From the NCBI GenBank assembly GCA_033032175.1, contig CM065304.1:7874001-7938000 (forward strand): a DNA stretch of 64,000 nt, given 5' to 3'. A program made the position numbers and the translations under genes. Each line of letters starts with the position of its first letter. Within the stretch, counting starts at the first letter, position 1. The notes beneath the pieces were generated by a model. The model saw only the letters and a program-made list of their open reading frames with translations, made no database searches and was not told where the DNA came from. This DNA is from Saturnia japonica. Lineage: Eukaryota > Arthropoda > Insecta > Lepidoptera > Saturniidae. Shown piece by piece: positions 33,241 to 44,052 of this stretch.

Positions 33241-34464
33241 TAAAATGGAGCGTTCTTCTTCTTCTTTATATAATGGCAACGTCTGTGAAAATACAATTCC
33301 GCCAATTTCACGTATATTGGAACCATAAACGAAGGAGATTTATTGTAAACTATGACCTGTTTATTAATTTAAAATGTATCCAGACCAGGTTATCCATAAA
33401 CAAACACAAAGACAATATATTTTTGTGTAGCCTTTTCTTTCTTCGGTATAGGCAAAGGTATTTACACCATGCAGCCAAACCACTACAGATAATAATTAGT
33501 TATAGCCTATTATTTTATTATTCATTTTGACCAAAGAAATATTATTCATACTGTTGGTTCGACGTACAGTACATCCACTGCATTTAACAAAAACATAATT
33601 ATTGTGGTATGTACTAGGATACTTTTTTCGCTCTACATGGCAATAGGATTATGTGAAGAAATAAAAATTATACAATTAAACTTTTCGATATTTATTGTTT
33701 TAATTCTTAACATTTTTTATTGCTTATTAATAATTACATAATTATTTAAATTTAAGATATCATCACATTGGCAAAACTAGCCAAATAGAGCCTAGTCCTT
33801 TTTCATACGCGTCATCACCTTCTTCGGCGCCTACAAAATAAAGCAACTGGAAGTTTTATGTTCCTGCTTTATGTTTGTAGTTGTATACATTTTTCTATTA
33901 CAGATAACTAACTACTCATTAGTGGTGGCATTTAAATCAGTTTCCGATTTATAAATGGTATATATTATCATATCCTTGAAAATTACACTAATCACAAAAA
34001 CTAAGGGATATTAAATTATACGCCTGTACCTGTCCAAAAAAAATTTCTATATGGTCCGAAATAAAATAGCGGGGACGCATAATTTTAATTCCCCTTTGTA
34101 TAAAAAAAAAATCCACAAATTGAAAACTACTGTTTTTATGTTTCGTAGAACGTGTGACAGCATGTCTTAATGGTTTAATGAGTTTTATTTATTTCCTAAA
34201 TGATTATGCCTTGTAGTATTATGACTTTCTTATTTCCTACAACTTAAATAAAATGGTTTACTGCTTTATTTTCATAATATATACTCTCGAATAGATTCAG
34301 ACCATATTCACTATTTCACTTGAAGATAGCCATAAAAAAAAAAACGATTTTTACTTGTTTTATGATTTCTTATGTTAATGAACCTAATACCAAATTGTGA
34401 ATTATATAATGATATTTAAGGCACGCTCGCTTCGCTCGCTCGGCTCGCACGCTTTGTTTTAAAA
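33241..34464. other. AT-rich spacer, no gene seen
   Basis: No recognisable ORF. A palindromic GC burst, CGCTCGCTTCGCTCGCTCGG at about 34425-34445, sits next to the LINE remnant that follows. Confidence 0.4.
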
Positions 34465-35660
34465 CTTTTTTGTTTTAACGTGGAGAAACCCTTCATGGGT
34501 ACATACCCGCCCGGGGGACGAGTGGTTATGTGAGACTCCTGTTCACTAAAACTCCACGGTGTATTATCGGCCGCCATAATGGAATGGGACGACACGGGAC
34601 CTGCAGTAGCATACTACCGCGTCGCCCCGGCGGCCGGCCCCAGTCGAGTTTCCGGCGCTAAAGGGAGACAGTCTAGTACAACCCCGACTGTCTCCCAGAC
34701 GGTTGAACCAGTGCAATGGAAAGACGGGCCCCGACCCATCTCCCCTTGGTTCAGCTAGGGTGAAGAAAGGAGGCGAAAACACTCCCTCCTAACACCCAAC
34801 GTCTACGCTACCCCCCTACGGAGGTGGTGGTGCTCGCGGTGTCTTTCGACTCTTTTCAGGGGGCCTTCATTGAGCGCCGCCCATGTAATGCCCCGCCGGC
34901 ATTCCGGCGTCAGCACACAAGGCGCAGTGCAACTTTACAGCTGTGCAAATTCGGATATGGGCCCTTTTAACGGGCCAAGCTATCATAGCCAACCCCAACA
35001 ACTTCTCCTGGAGGCGCTCCGCCAGCCTATCGGTCTGTTCTAAGCCTCGCCGTCTTGGGTTTCGCGGTCTTAGTCTTTGCAGACTTGGGTACTGTTGGTC
35101 CAGAAGTTGTCTTACGGTCTGCTGCCAGGGGCGGGCGGACCACCTTAGCGGGCAGGAGACGGTAATCTATTGCCTCTATCTGGGCGGACAACGCCTCACC
35201 CAAAAAGACCCAAAGGGACCGTTCCATTCGAGTCATGTGGTCCGCCAATACGTCAGCCAAGTTCTGCGGTAGCGCTTCCCGACTGGAAGGCTCCAGTTGC
35301 TGTTCACCCTTGAGGATTAGCCGCCAGGGGGATTTGTTGACCTTGATGGGCCACCATGGTTACGTGCTCTTCCCCTCTGTGCCGTCGTCACTTTAGTAGG
35401 AGGAGCCTCCACGCCTACTGCACCAGCTTTATCAGTGTGTGCCCTCTTCCTATAAGCCACATTGCCAGAAGCTAAGCTGTCGGAGCTCTCTGTCCAATGT
35501 CTGACAGAGAACCGGTCCAGAGAGGGATTCCTCGCAATCCGCACAATGGGCTTATAAGTGTTTAGGCTTTTATCTGGCTCGACTCTTGACCTAGTTCAGG
35601 TACATATAACTGTCGACCGCCAGCATAAGTGAAAGATCTGGATTACGAGTAGTGCGCCAG
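34465..35660 (-). mobile_element. Internally deleted R1-clade LINE: ORF1 piece joined to a 3' UTR
   Basis: GC-rich island. The right half codes, in two frames, for an ORF1-like start (minus strand, 35544-35317 with YRKRAHTDKAGAVGVEAPPT, and 35260-35027 with LLPAKVVRPPLAADRKTTSG). The second resembles LPAPPPRRPPLAADRKSA in the ORF1 at 30716-32731. The left half looks like an R1-type 3' UTR (CACTAAAACTCCACGGTG near 34543, like CTAAAACCCCACGGTG near 27835), with only a short T-rich end. ORF2 is absent altogether. Confidence 0.65.
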
Positions 35661-35699
35661 GGCCGGCCCACTCACCAATTTATCTTTAAAAATTTGAAA

Positions 35700-36244
35700 A
35701 ACATTTTAGTATTTATCTGTCCACTGCCAAGGTGTACTTTTAGAAGTAACTTATACAGTGGATTGTTAAAACTTGTGGGTCTTGTGGAATAATAGTCCAA
35801 TAGTTTAATATTCGTTGTTAACTAACTCAACAGTTTCGCATCCTCTCATGACCTTCACATTAATGTATCCAAGTGGTATAATAGCATCGCCCGTGTATGA
35901 ATGAAAACTATTATTTACTTTGTTAATGATTAAGTGTGAAAAATGTTTATCATAGAAAACCTTAGAAATCGCCGATATTCTACTGCCTGTGTCGATTTCA
36001 AATATAATATTATTCTTATCTACCTTAAGCTCGCAGTAATAGGATCGTCCGCGCGACCGTTCCTCTTTACCGTTATGTTATTATATAATCCGTCGCTTGC
36101 ATCGTCCTCGTCACTGCTTTTTGACTCACGATTTACTATATAATTTTGACATATATATTTATTAACACCATAGAGTAATAAAGTCCGCTCACTGTACCTA
36201 AAGAGTGCAAAACTTGTTATAAGTATCGAAACGATGCGATTCAT
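35700..36244 (-). pseudogene. Ty3/gypsy protease-region fragment
   Basis: Minus strand: 36244-36020 encodes SKSSDEDDASDGLYNNITVK and RADDPITASLR. In another frame, VDKNNIIFEIDTGSRISAI carries the D-T-G of a retropepsin, followed by DAIIPLGYINVKVMRG. It decays after about 35800. It fits downstream of the gag pieces at 37.92-38.36 kb. Confidence 0.75.
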
Positions 36245-37919
36245 TTACGCGGGTGTAAGGAAGGGCACGGGGTAGGGCGTGGTTTGTCCCTTATCTCTAA
36301 AGTGATGTGCGTTTCCGCCGGTACGGACATTGTATCGACAAATGTTTATTTTACTTGTTTATTATAATAATGATAACATAATTATCTTAACCACTAAATA
36401 CATAATATATATAATAACAAAAAGTTAATTACTAAGGATCCGTAACACTACTTTGACACCTATTAACTTTTATTATAACTTTGAAATACGAAAAGAGGGT
36501 AATTGTAAAAGATTTTCACTTTTTAATAAGTGTTTTTTTAAAACATTTTTCAAGAACCTCAAATAAAATTAATTTATTGTAAGTCTGTCTCTTTTCCTAA
36601 GATTTTCCGAGTATTTCTTTTCATTGGGAAGATGTTTACTTTTAATAAACTGTCTCTTAATTATTTCAGCACTTGAGATATTGATTCCGCTTAATATATG
36701 GACATCGGTTTTGTTCATTAAATCTTTCTTTTTCAAGTCTTCAAGTAAATCCTCCATGCGAAATAATTTACGCTTCAAACGCCTTTGATGGCACTCTAGG
36801 CGTTTTATTTTTAATAAACGTTGATGCGATATACGTTCCAGGCATTCTATACGTGATTTTAGTTTTTTTTTTTGCGAGGAGAATCAATAATCATATCTGG
36901 TACAAAACTAGCAGTGACTTCAACACCCATTTCATTTTCATTTTCTTGTACAGTTTCCTCAATCTAAAATAAATACAATGAAAATTAAAGTAAGTATAGT
37001 TTTATAGTGACACTAACCATGAACAATTAATAACAATATAAATTATATAATATTTTTATAAAATTTCTCACATCAAGTTTTAACGTAGGTACTGCATTTG
37101 GTAATAAATATGACTTTTCTTGCTCAAATCAAAACATGATTCCTCAAAATGCTGAGAACATATTGTAGTTCGAGGCCCTGGAAACCATCCATCTTTACGA
37201 ACTACATCTATCCATTTCTCTTTTGTCTTTGGGTCTTTAGGAAAGCTGCAAGATAACAAAAATTCTCACTGATAAAATTTCTAAAAATATATAAGTAAAT
37301 AAATTATATTCATACTAATTCAAATACCTTAAATATCATATATTATCATTACAATATCGAAAACATTATATTAGGTACTAAATATTGTGATAGAACAAAT
37401 TAATATTCTTTACTAATGAATATTTAGAAAGAAATTATATTTAGAATCATACTTAAAAGAAACAATATTAATTAAATAAGGTAGGACCTAGTCTATATTC
37501 ATTTAATTCGTAAATGTAGGTTAGGTTAGTAAAAATAGTCACTCGATACAATCAAGTGTAGGCACAACACTACAGCGTCTTGAGTAAACTGAACCGCCAT
37601 GGCGGCGTGTCATGTAATTAATAATTATTTTGATGCAAAATAATATTCCATCAGTACTTACACATGAAAAGAGATACCACTGGATTTCAGGTTTTTCTTT
37701 CTATAATGGTTTTTACAAGTTTTCACTGCACAATTAGACATTTTGCTTCGTAAAAGTATTATTTTGACAGAGATAAGCACAGGACGAAACGCGTGAACAG
37801 ACTGAGCGTAGGTACAGGCGTCGGGGAAGACATACATGAAAAATTCATGTATAGGTGGTAAGACAGGCGAGACCGTTGTTCTGGTTCTATACTCTAACAC
37901 GCCGAGTTCATAATTCTAT
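36245..37919 (-). mobile_element. P-type/THAP fragment lying between gypsy gag and protease
   Basis: The gypsy reading continues on both sides (zinc knuckles right of 37920, protease left of 36245), so this block is foreign to it. It contains the three THAP exons described separately. No inverted repeats or target duplication were found at its edges, so its exact limits are inferred from where gypsy sequence stops. Confidence 0.5.
36569..37741 (-). pseudogene. THAP domain and coiled coil of a P-element/THAP9-like transposase
   Basis: Exon 1 37741-37662: MSNCAVKTCKNHYRKKNLKS..ISFH (first zinc Cys pair). Exon 2 37245-37072: FPKDPKTKEKWIDVVRKDGW, then TTICSQHFEESCFD (the Cys-His half of C2CH) and, one frame over, SYLLPNAVPTLK, the THAP end box. 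Exon 3 36963-36569: LKSRIECLERIS.. and RMEDLLEDLKKKDLMN, a basic leucine-rich helix typical after the THAP of P transposases, ending KKYSENLRKRDRLTIN and stop. Splice sites are GT-AG (donors GTAAGT, GTGAGA). Two one-base shifts break it: one after FDLSKK and one in an A11 run (36871-36881). The catalytic part is missing. Confidence 0.72.
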
Positions 37920-38358
37920 GATTAACACTGACACTTTTCGTATTTTTAAAACACATTTGAGCTAGATGCCCCTTTTCACTGCACTTATTGCACGAATATG
38001 TTTTAAAACGACACTTGTTTGGTATGTTGTTGTCTTTCCCGCACCTTCAACAAGCAGACCGCCGCATCCCGGTGTCATTCCTGTCCACCCGGTGCAGGCC
38101 AGACGTGCCCTGACCGAGTCCCGCTAAGCCCGGCGCCCCGCCAATCACGCTGCTGGCCGCCTTCTCGGCGTGCCGTTCAGCTACCTCCAATGCCAGCGCC
38201 AGCTCCACTGCCTTCTTATAATCCAACGTGGGTTCAGCAAACAAGCGAGATCGCATCTCCTCACTTCGTAAACCAGAGACAAATTGATATCGAATATTTT
38301 CTTCCAACATTGTGCCAAAATTACAATATGTGGCGAGATGTTTTAAATTTTGAAGATA
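37920..38358 (-). pseudogene. Ty3/gypsy gag, C-terminal piece with zinc knuckles
   Basis: Minus strand: NLKHLATYCNFGTMLEENIR, FVSGLRSEEMRSRLFAEPTL, DYKKAVELALALEVAERHAE, then after a frame change CGKDNNIPNKCRFKTYSCNK and CNKCSEKGHLAQMCF, a CCHC knuckle. These are hallmarks of insect gypsy gag. The piece continues the gag sequence that stops at 40487. Confidence 0.82.
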
Positions 38359-38359
38359 T

Positions 38360-38360
38360 A

Positions 38361-38391
<31 letters not shown>

Positions 38392-40486
38392 GTAAAATAA
38401 TAATCTTATTTCTAAAAAATAGTCCCACAAAACCGTGTGATCGGTTTGACTGTGGGATCAAACGGAGTCTTATGTTGTATTTACACATTACAATATTATT
38501 CACTCATTGAACGCCACTATTACGTTGCCTGCACCCATGATTAGCTCAGCGTGGATAACAAATATTTTTTTATCATTTTTTTTAAAATAGCTTTGTCCGT
38601 TTCGTGTCTAATTTCCGCCGGCAGACTGTTAAGTACGTATGGTAAACGTTTTTTTATAGTTCTATCACCAAAGTAATTAGATACTTTAGGTACATTATAT
38701 TTGCCGGCGGTCATAGATCGAGTACAATAACTATTAATCACACTGGATAGGTTTTTATGCTCTTCACTGCCATGATGGTTTACAGCCAAAAGAAATTTAT
38801 GTTTTAAACTAATTGGTAAAATCTTGCACATATTAAATAATTTTCTATAATCACCTTTACAGTCAATTTTTGTTTTCTTACTTACTAGCAGTTTGAGGAA
38901 CCTTATTTGTAAAGTTTCTAGTTTGTCTATATTTGTTTTAGATGTTAAACCATAGCTGTCCAGTGCATAACTAAAAATAGAATCAACTAAAGACATATAC
39001 AACAATCTTAACGTGCTAATGGGTACTTTAAAACTAAGATGATAAAGTTTACCTAATAATATTCTTAACTTACTACATAAATAATCTATATGTTGGGACC
39101 AAGATAAACATTCATCTATTTTTAAACCAAGGTAGGTTATACATTTAACCTTTTCGATGGATTTACAATTACAGTTGATTGAGTTTTTATGGGTACATGA
39201 AAATTCGTGAGTGTATAAGGGCGGATGTGAGCCTGATGGACGCAAGTACGGCGAGTGGATAATTAATAATTTTGTTTTGTCCGAATTCAATACAATGCCG
39301 TTATCATGAGACCATTTTACAACAGCGTCAATGTCATGCTGTACCAGCCTACAAGTTTTTACAATGTCAATTCCAGCAAGCAATGTGCACAAATCATCCG
39401 CGAACATGTATGCAGAGCAATACTGCAGTACACCACATAGGCTATTAACATGCATCAGGTAGCAGAGTGGTCCACAGCCAGACCCCTGCGGAACACCACA
39501 TATCACATCCGTCCTGTCACTGAATGAGTTACTCAATCTAACACGGTAGGAGCGTGACGTGAGGTAATCGCGGAACCATAGGTTCAGAGGTTCTCCCACA
39601 CCGCACTCATTCATCGCATTGATAAGCGTGTCTGTTTTCAGGGTATCAAATGCTTTCCTAAAATCGAAAAAGACAGCAATCACAAATTTTTTATCCTCCA
39701 AATAACTGTTAACCTCGTCTGTGAACTTGGCAAGTAGGGTATTTGTACTTTTCCCTTTCAAGAAACCATGTTGACAATTGTTAATAATTTGATGCTTTTG
39801 AAGGTAATCACCTACTTGATTTAATACACATTTTTCTATAACTTTATCTATACTAGATAAAATAGATATAGGTCTATAATTAGAATAGTTCTTACGATCT
39901 CCTTTTTTATAAATCGGTCGGACTATTGATTCTTTTAATTTGCTGGGAAATTGAAAGTGTTTTACTGATAAATTAACAAGTTTCGCCATTACAGGACTAA
40001 ATTTATCTACAATAAATTTAAGGTCAGACATACGAATTAGATCGCCACCCGGGGATTTATTACTATTCATATTTTTAATAATGTTTTTTATGTATTTACT
40101 ATTCACGGGTTGCCATCTCATGTTCATGTCTGAAAGTTTTACATATGAATTCCTATCTAACCATTTTTCAGTACATGTGTGTTTAATATGGTTGCAAATT
40201 TGTTACAAATGTCTAAGGTACTGCCCTGCCCCTCCATACTAGTTAATATTGATGAGTCCACTGATTTTTTAGTAACTCCTAACATAGTATTAATTTTTTC
40301 CCATAACTTTTTTATGTTTTTATTACATTCTAATATACTTTCTCTATAGTATTTATTTTTACTTTTATTGATTGCTTTTTGGCATTTGTTTCTATATTTC
40401 GTATAATTTAGACGCTTAAGCATATTCTTTGATGCACATTTAAGCATATTACATATTGCATATACATATTTAAGCATATTGATGGA
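38360..40486 (-). mobile_element. 5'-truncated LINE inserted in gypsy gag
   Basis: The 3' poly(A) appears as an 18-bp T run at about 38361-38378. The RT ORF is 40127-38541 and a linker piece is 40486-40157. The gag reading is interrupted between ..RRQAETESIN (right) and YLQNLKHLA (left), fixing the limits within a few bases. The 5' edge has three AATATGCTTAA repeats (40420-40485). A short AT-rich target duplication is likely but cannot be fixed. Confidence 0.82.
38541..40127 (-). CDS. LINE reverse transcriptase, 528-codon open frame
   Basis: MNSNKSPGGDLIRMSDLK (fingers), KGDRKNYSNYRPISILSS, HGFLKGKSTNTLLAKFTD, FFDFRKAFDTLKTD (motif A), GVPQGSGCGPLCYL (B), MFADDLCTLLAG (C, F-ADD variant of YADD), then CITYLGLKIDECLSWSQH and a C-terminal region ending NSLPAEIRHETDKAILKKMI. 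The whole RT is open, so the copy is fairly young, but no endonuclease or ORF1 is present because of 5' truncation. CR1/jockey-like style; family not determined. Confidence 0.85.
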   Translation of the reverse strand: MNMRWQPVNSKYIKNIIKNMNSNKSPGGDLIRMSDLKFIVDKFSPVMAKLVNLSVKHFQFPSKLKESIVRPIYKKGDRKNYSNYRPISILSSIDKVIEKCVLNQVGDYLQKHQIINNCQHGFLKGKSTNTLLAKFTDEVNSYLEDKKFVIAVFFDFRKAFDTLKTDTLINAMNECGVGEPLNLWFRDYLTSRSYRVRLSNSFSDRTDVICGVPQGSGCGPLCYLMHVNSLCGVLQYCSAYMFADDLCTLLAGIDIVKTCRLVQHDIDAVVKWSHDNGIVLNSDKTKLLIIHSPYLRPSGSHPPLYTHEFSCTHKNSINCNCKSIEKVKCITYLGLKIDECLSWSQHIDYLCSKLRILLGKLYHLSFKVPISTLRLLYMSLVDSIFSYALDSYGLTSKTNIDKLETLQIRFLKLLVSKKTKIDCKGDYRKLFNMCKILPISLKHKFLLAVNHHGSEEHKNLSSVINSYCTRSMTAGKYNVPKVSNYFGDRTIKKRLPYVLNSLPAEIRHETDKAILKKMIKKYLLSTLS

Positions 40487-40655
40487 CTCGGTTTCCGCTT
40501 GTCGCCGCTGTCGAAAATCATGCCTTTCAGCAATTTCGGATCTCTTCGGCTCGAGATGATTGCGCACCAAAGTCACAAGTTGCTCAAACGTCTTCCTTTC
40601 AGGATGCTCAGGCGCACAGAGGTCACACATTAGGTCGTACGTGACCGCACCGACG
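40487..40655 (-). pseudogene. Ty3/gypsy gag, middle piece
   Basis: GAVTYDLMCDLCAPEHPERK, TFEQLVTLVRNHLEPKRSEI and AERHDFRQRRQAETES. It lies between the LINE and the Transib element and joins in frame to gag on both outer sides once these inserts are removed. Confidence 0.85.
40651..40655. repeat. Transib target duplication CGACG, left copy
   Basis: CGACG here and at 44612-44616. Removing one copy and the element restores the gag reading VTHV|GAVTYD. Transib elements are known to make GC-rich 5-bp duplications. Confidence 0.9.
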
Positions 40656-41213
40656 CATAGTGGGCTGAAATCGGAGCCTCCCTTTCATAGGATTTTAGAA
40701 AGATTAAATATGTTATTTCATAGTTTTAAGTATACAGTTTTGTCAAAACAGTCATATCATTGTATAATTTAGCAATTTCTTGCTTTATTTTTAACTTCTA
40801 CACCATATAATATGGACTTGTAAATTTCAAATGTATGAAAATGGATTTTCTTTTCGTCACAACTTTTTTGTGTTTTGAGTTGTAAAGCTGAAACTTATAC
40901 ATATCGTTACTGGGGTGGTAATGAACCCTTAGGACCTTTCACCTTGACCCCGGGCGTCCCCGTTCAACAGATATTTTTTGATGAGAATTTCATACTTTGA
41001 TGACATTGTATTGAGGTGAAATCATCAATCTGTAGGTTTATTTTTGACCTGAATGCTACAGGTATCGATTAATAAAATTACGCCTGATTTACCCTACCGC
41101 TTCGTTTTCAAAAATGTGATTCAGAATTCGTTTTAAAATTTAAATATACCTATTTTTCTTTATTAAAAGTTGTAAATTACCTATAAATTTGCACTATAAA
41201 CTTAAATTAACAC
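40656..41213. repeat. Transib left terminal inverted repeat (558 bp)
   Basis: Begins CATAGTGGGCTGAAATCGGA and matches the reverse complement of 44053-44611 nearly base for base, with an estimated few per cent mismatch by eye. Contains CCTTGACCCCGGGCGTCCCC in its middle. Confidence 0.93.
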
Positions 41214-41417
41214 CAACTATTTACCTGCTACTATTCTTTATTGTTTTTGTTCCACATTTGTACCAAAATGTCTTGATTTTGCTAATTAGGGTTAACTCTA
41301 TATTTTCTTTATCTAATGTAGAATTTACCAATAACAATTTAACTTCATCTGATAGCGGTTTATGGCAAAGTTAACTTATCTTAGGTCTGATGCTGGACAG
41401 GTATGGGTCAGAAGTTA

Positions 41418-43213
41418 TTAAAAAACTATGGATAATATCCTCATTTGTTGCAATTCTACTAATTTTTCTCGAGTGGACTCTAACTCTAAACTAACTCTAA
41501 CTCTAAAATTTTTAAAATCTTTATTGCGTGCTTCAGAACCCTCTTCAGAAAGTTTGCCAATTGGGGTAAAGTTATTATGCTCAATTATGTCTGAACCATG
41601 CATGAGTAATTTATGCACGCTAGAAGGCATATAATACCACTGATATAACTCGACATATTTATTAGCTGTTTTAGAACAATATTGCCGGAACTTTTCCACA
41701 TCAACACACTTTCCACATGAGACTACCTGAAGAATCACCGCAAATCTCCTGATTAGTTCTTCATTAACATCAATGATCTGTGCAGTTACTTGAGGATTTG
41801 CAAAACACCTTCTTGCGGTGTTCCCATCATTGGTCGTTCCTGCACCTTGTTTAACTATATCTACAAGCAGTCCCATTTCATCTCGAAACTTTTCTCGAAT
41901 AATCTTTTTCTTGTTATCTACTAGTTGCTTTAAATCATCTCCTTTGGCTTGCCATTTTTTGAAATCTAGGCGATACGCAATATGCAATACGCATTCCATG
42001 CATTTAATCCAGGCGTGGAGGGAAGATAGGCAATACTTAAAAATATCCTCAGAATGAGTTCTTCGCGATATCAAGTCGATGGCATTCATATCTTTCGGCT
42101 TCGCTTTACAAATATCACATGCTGCTGTTGAGGTATCTAAAAGATATGAAGTTATCTTACCATCTATCATGGTCATATGAAGTCTGTGTTTCACATTTGT
42201 ATCATTGACAGCAGCTGTCTGCAATGCAGCAATTTCCCTTTCAACTGCCAGTATTTCTTCTTTTATGTTTTAATTACTTTCCTTTATGAACTTAAAATAA
42301 ATAGGTCTACAGTAAAATGTTGATGATGCATTGGGATTTTCCCATGTAATTTTCATCCGTATCCTCTCTCACCAGTTTCAACTGTACAAATGAACACATG
42401 AAGATTCCAGGAATCATCCCCAATCATTTTTTGTTGGTCCAGATGCACCATCAAAACCCCATTTACTGATGAGAGTTAAATTGCTACCACTAACCTCTGT
42501 TGGAAATGGTAATGTTTTTAAGAGTCTCTTGACTGTAATGTTCAGAACAGACTGAAGTTTTAGCTTGACTTCACTATCTGTTAACAACATGTCTTCTTTT
42601 TCCACGTAGCACTCCTTTTTCGCAGACTGTATTGCATTATATGATGGGAAAATATCATACCCCTCTTATTTTATACTCTGCCTCAGTGTTACGTATTGCC
42701 ATTTTGATAACTTCAAAGACGTTGATATACCCTGTGCTGCATCAGCAGAATAAGTTTGCTTTGTAGGGTTTAGGCATGCTCGAAGCATTTTTGCATCTTC
42801 AGGGTGTTTAATTAAATGCTTTAGTAACTCAGAAAAAGTCAGTGAGGTTTTCATTTTCGCTATTAAGATTTTCTGTTCTTCTCCTTTTTTTTGAAGTGGA
42901 CTCAGGTCCGCGAATATATTCTCGGTGACTTTGTTTTGGGTGACAAAAATACACTATCAGGCACAATGTATTCTACTGATGTACTAGGTAGTAATGCTAA
43001 GGAAACATTCGTTTATGCATCTTCATCTTTCAACTGATCAATGTATGTTTCAATAAATGCTGGCCACTTGATATCTATGTCCAACCACTCTGTAAACTTT
43101 TGTAAAAAATTACTTCCTGTATAATTAGCCGATTTCCATTTTCGTTTATGATTACTTGGAATAAGTTGCACGAAACGATTTAAGTTCGGTCTTTTCTTCT
43201 TTAGACAGAGCAA
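41418..43213 (-). pseudogene. Transib transposase (RAG1 core-like), several breaks
   Basis: Open pieces 43213-43013 (NRFVQLIPSNHKRKWKSANY), 42854-42666, 42605-42414 and 42224-41418. The third ends KWGFDGASG, the place of RAG1's first catalytic Asp. The last (268 codons) has MTMIDGK (second Asp, residue 21), CDIC (Cys 36/39), HKLLMH (His 204/209) and SEEGSEARNK (226-234, the Glu box). The Cys-x2-Cys and His-x4-His spacings equal those of RAG1's core zinc site. Between pieces the frame shows NASSTFYCRPIYFKFIKESN, then an in-frame TAA near 42270. The length is consistent with a near-complete Transib transposase. Dead as it stands. Confidence 0.9.
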
Positions 43214-43599
43214 AATTCATAGAAGTTAACAATCTTTGAAATAATTTATCTGCATCAAAAGAATTTTGCTTCATGAACACAAAAATGTCGATATTTGACA
43301 CCAGTCCTTCCATATTGAACAAATTAAAATTAACGCTGGGTAACTTTAGGGTGCAGAGTTTTGATGATTTATGAAATTAAATATAATTACTCATGGTATT
43401 TATACCACTTTCATTTAGAATCATAATCGATCTCTAGAACTAATCTATACAACAACAACTACTACAAAAACAACAATAACAATGTACAGCAAAACAAATA
43501 AACTAATTGCCCTATTTAGCAAAACCAAAATATTTTGCTAAAAATTTGAAACAAAAACAATGAACAAAAGTAGTAGTTTATGGCTTAATAAATAAGGTA

Positions 43600-44050
43600 C
43601 TTAAAATTTATAGGTAATGTACGACTTAATTAATAAATAAAAATAGATTTATTGAAATTTCAAAACGAATTTTTGATGGTAGGTAATGAGTAAATTAGGC
43701 GTTGGCATGATTTTAACTAACAATTATTTTAACAATAGCTATACTAGGTACTAGAATTGACAATATGTCTACTGGTAGTGAATTCAATTTCAAAGAAAGT
43801 GGTGCCTAATTATGCATATTTCATATCTTTTGAACGGGGACGCCTGGGCTCAATGTCAAAGGGCGTAAGGGTTCGTTACCACCTCGGTAACGATACGTAT
43901 AAGTTTCAGCTTTATAATTGAAAACGAAAAAAGTTATGAATAAAGGCAAGTTCATTTTCATACATATAAAATTTACAAGTCAATATTATTTGGTATACAA
44001 GATAAAAATAAAACTTAAAAATGCTAAATTAGTAATTTATTAATGATAAT
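43600..44050 (+). repeat. Diverged direct copy of the right Transib repeat
   Basis: TTATAGGTAATGTACGACTT, AACGGGGACGCCTGGG, GTAACGATACGTATAAGTTT and AAATTTACAAGT follow the order seen in 44085-44530, but with many more differences. It is a tandem, older duplicate of the terminal repeat lying just inside it. No such copy is next to the left repeat. Confidence 0.8.
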
Positions 44051-44052
44051 TT

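Noticed and set aside
37742..37900. Upstream start (MLEYRTRTTV) for the THAP exon
   Set aside because: THAP domains start at or just before the first Cys pair; MSNCAVKTC at 37741 fits and the upstream part has no similarity.
40157..40630. 157-codon ORF starting MCDLCAPEHPERK
   Set aside because: Chimera by chance: its first third is gypsy gag and the rest is LINE linker; the frame is open across the insertion junction. Not a fused gene.
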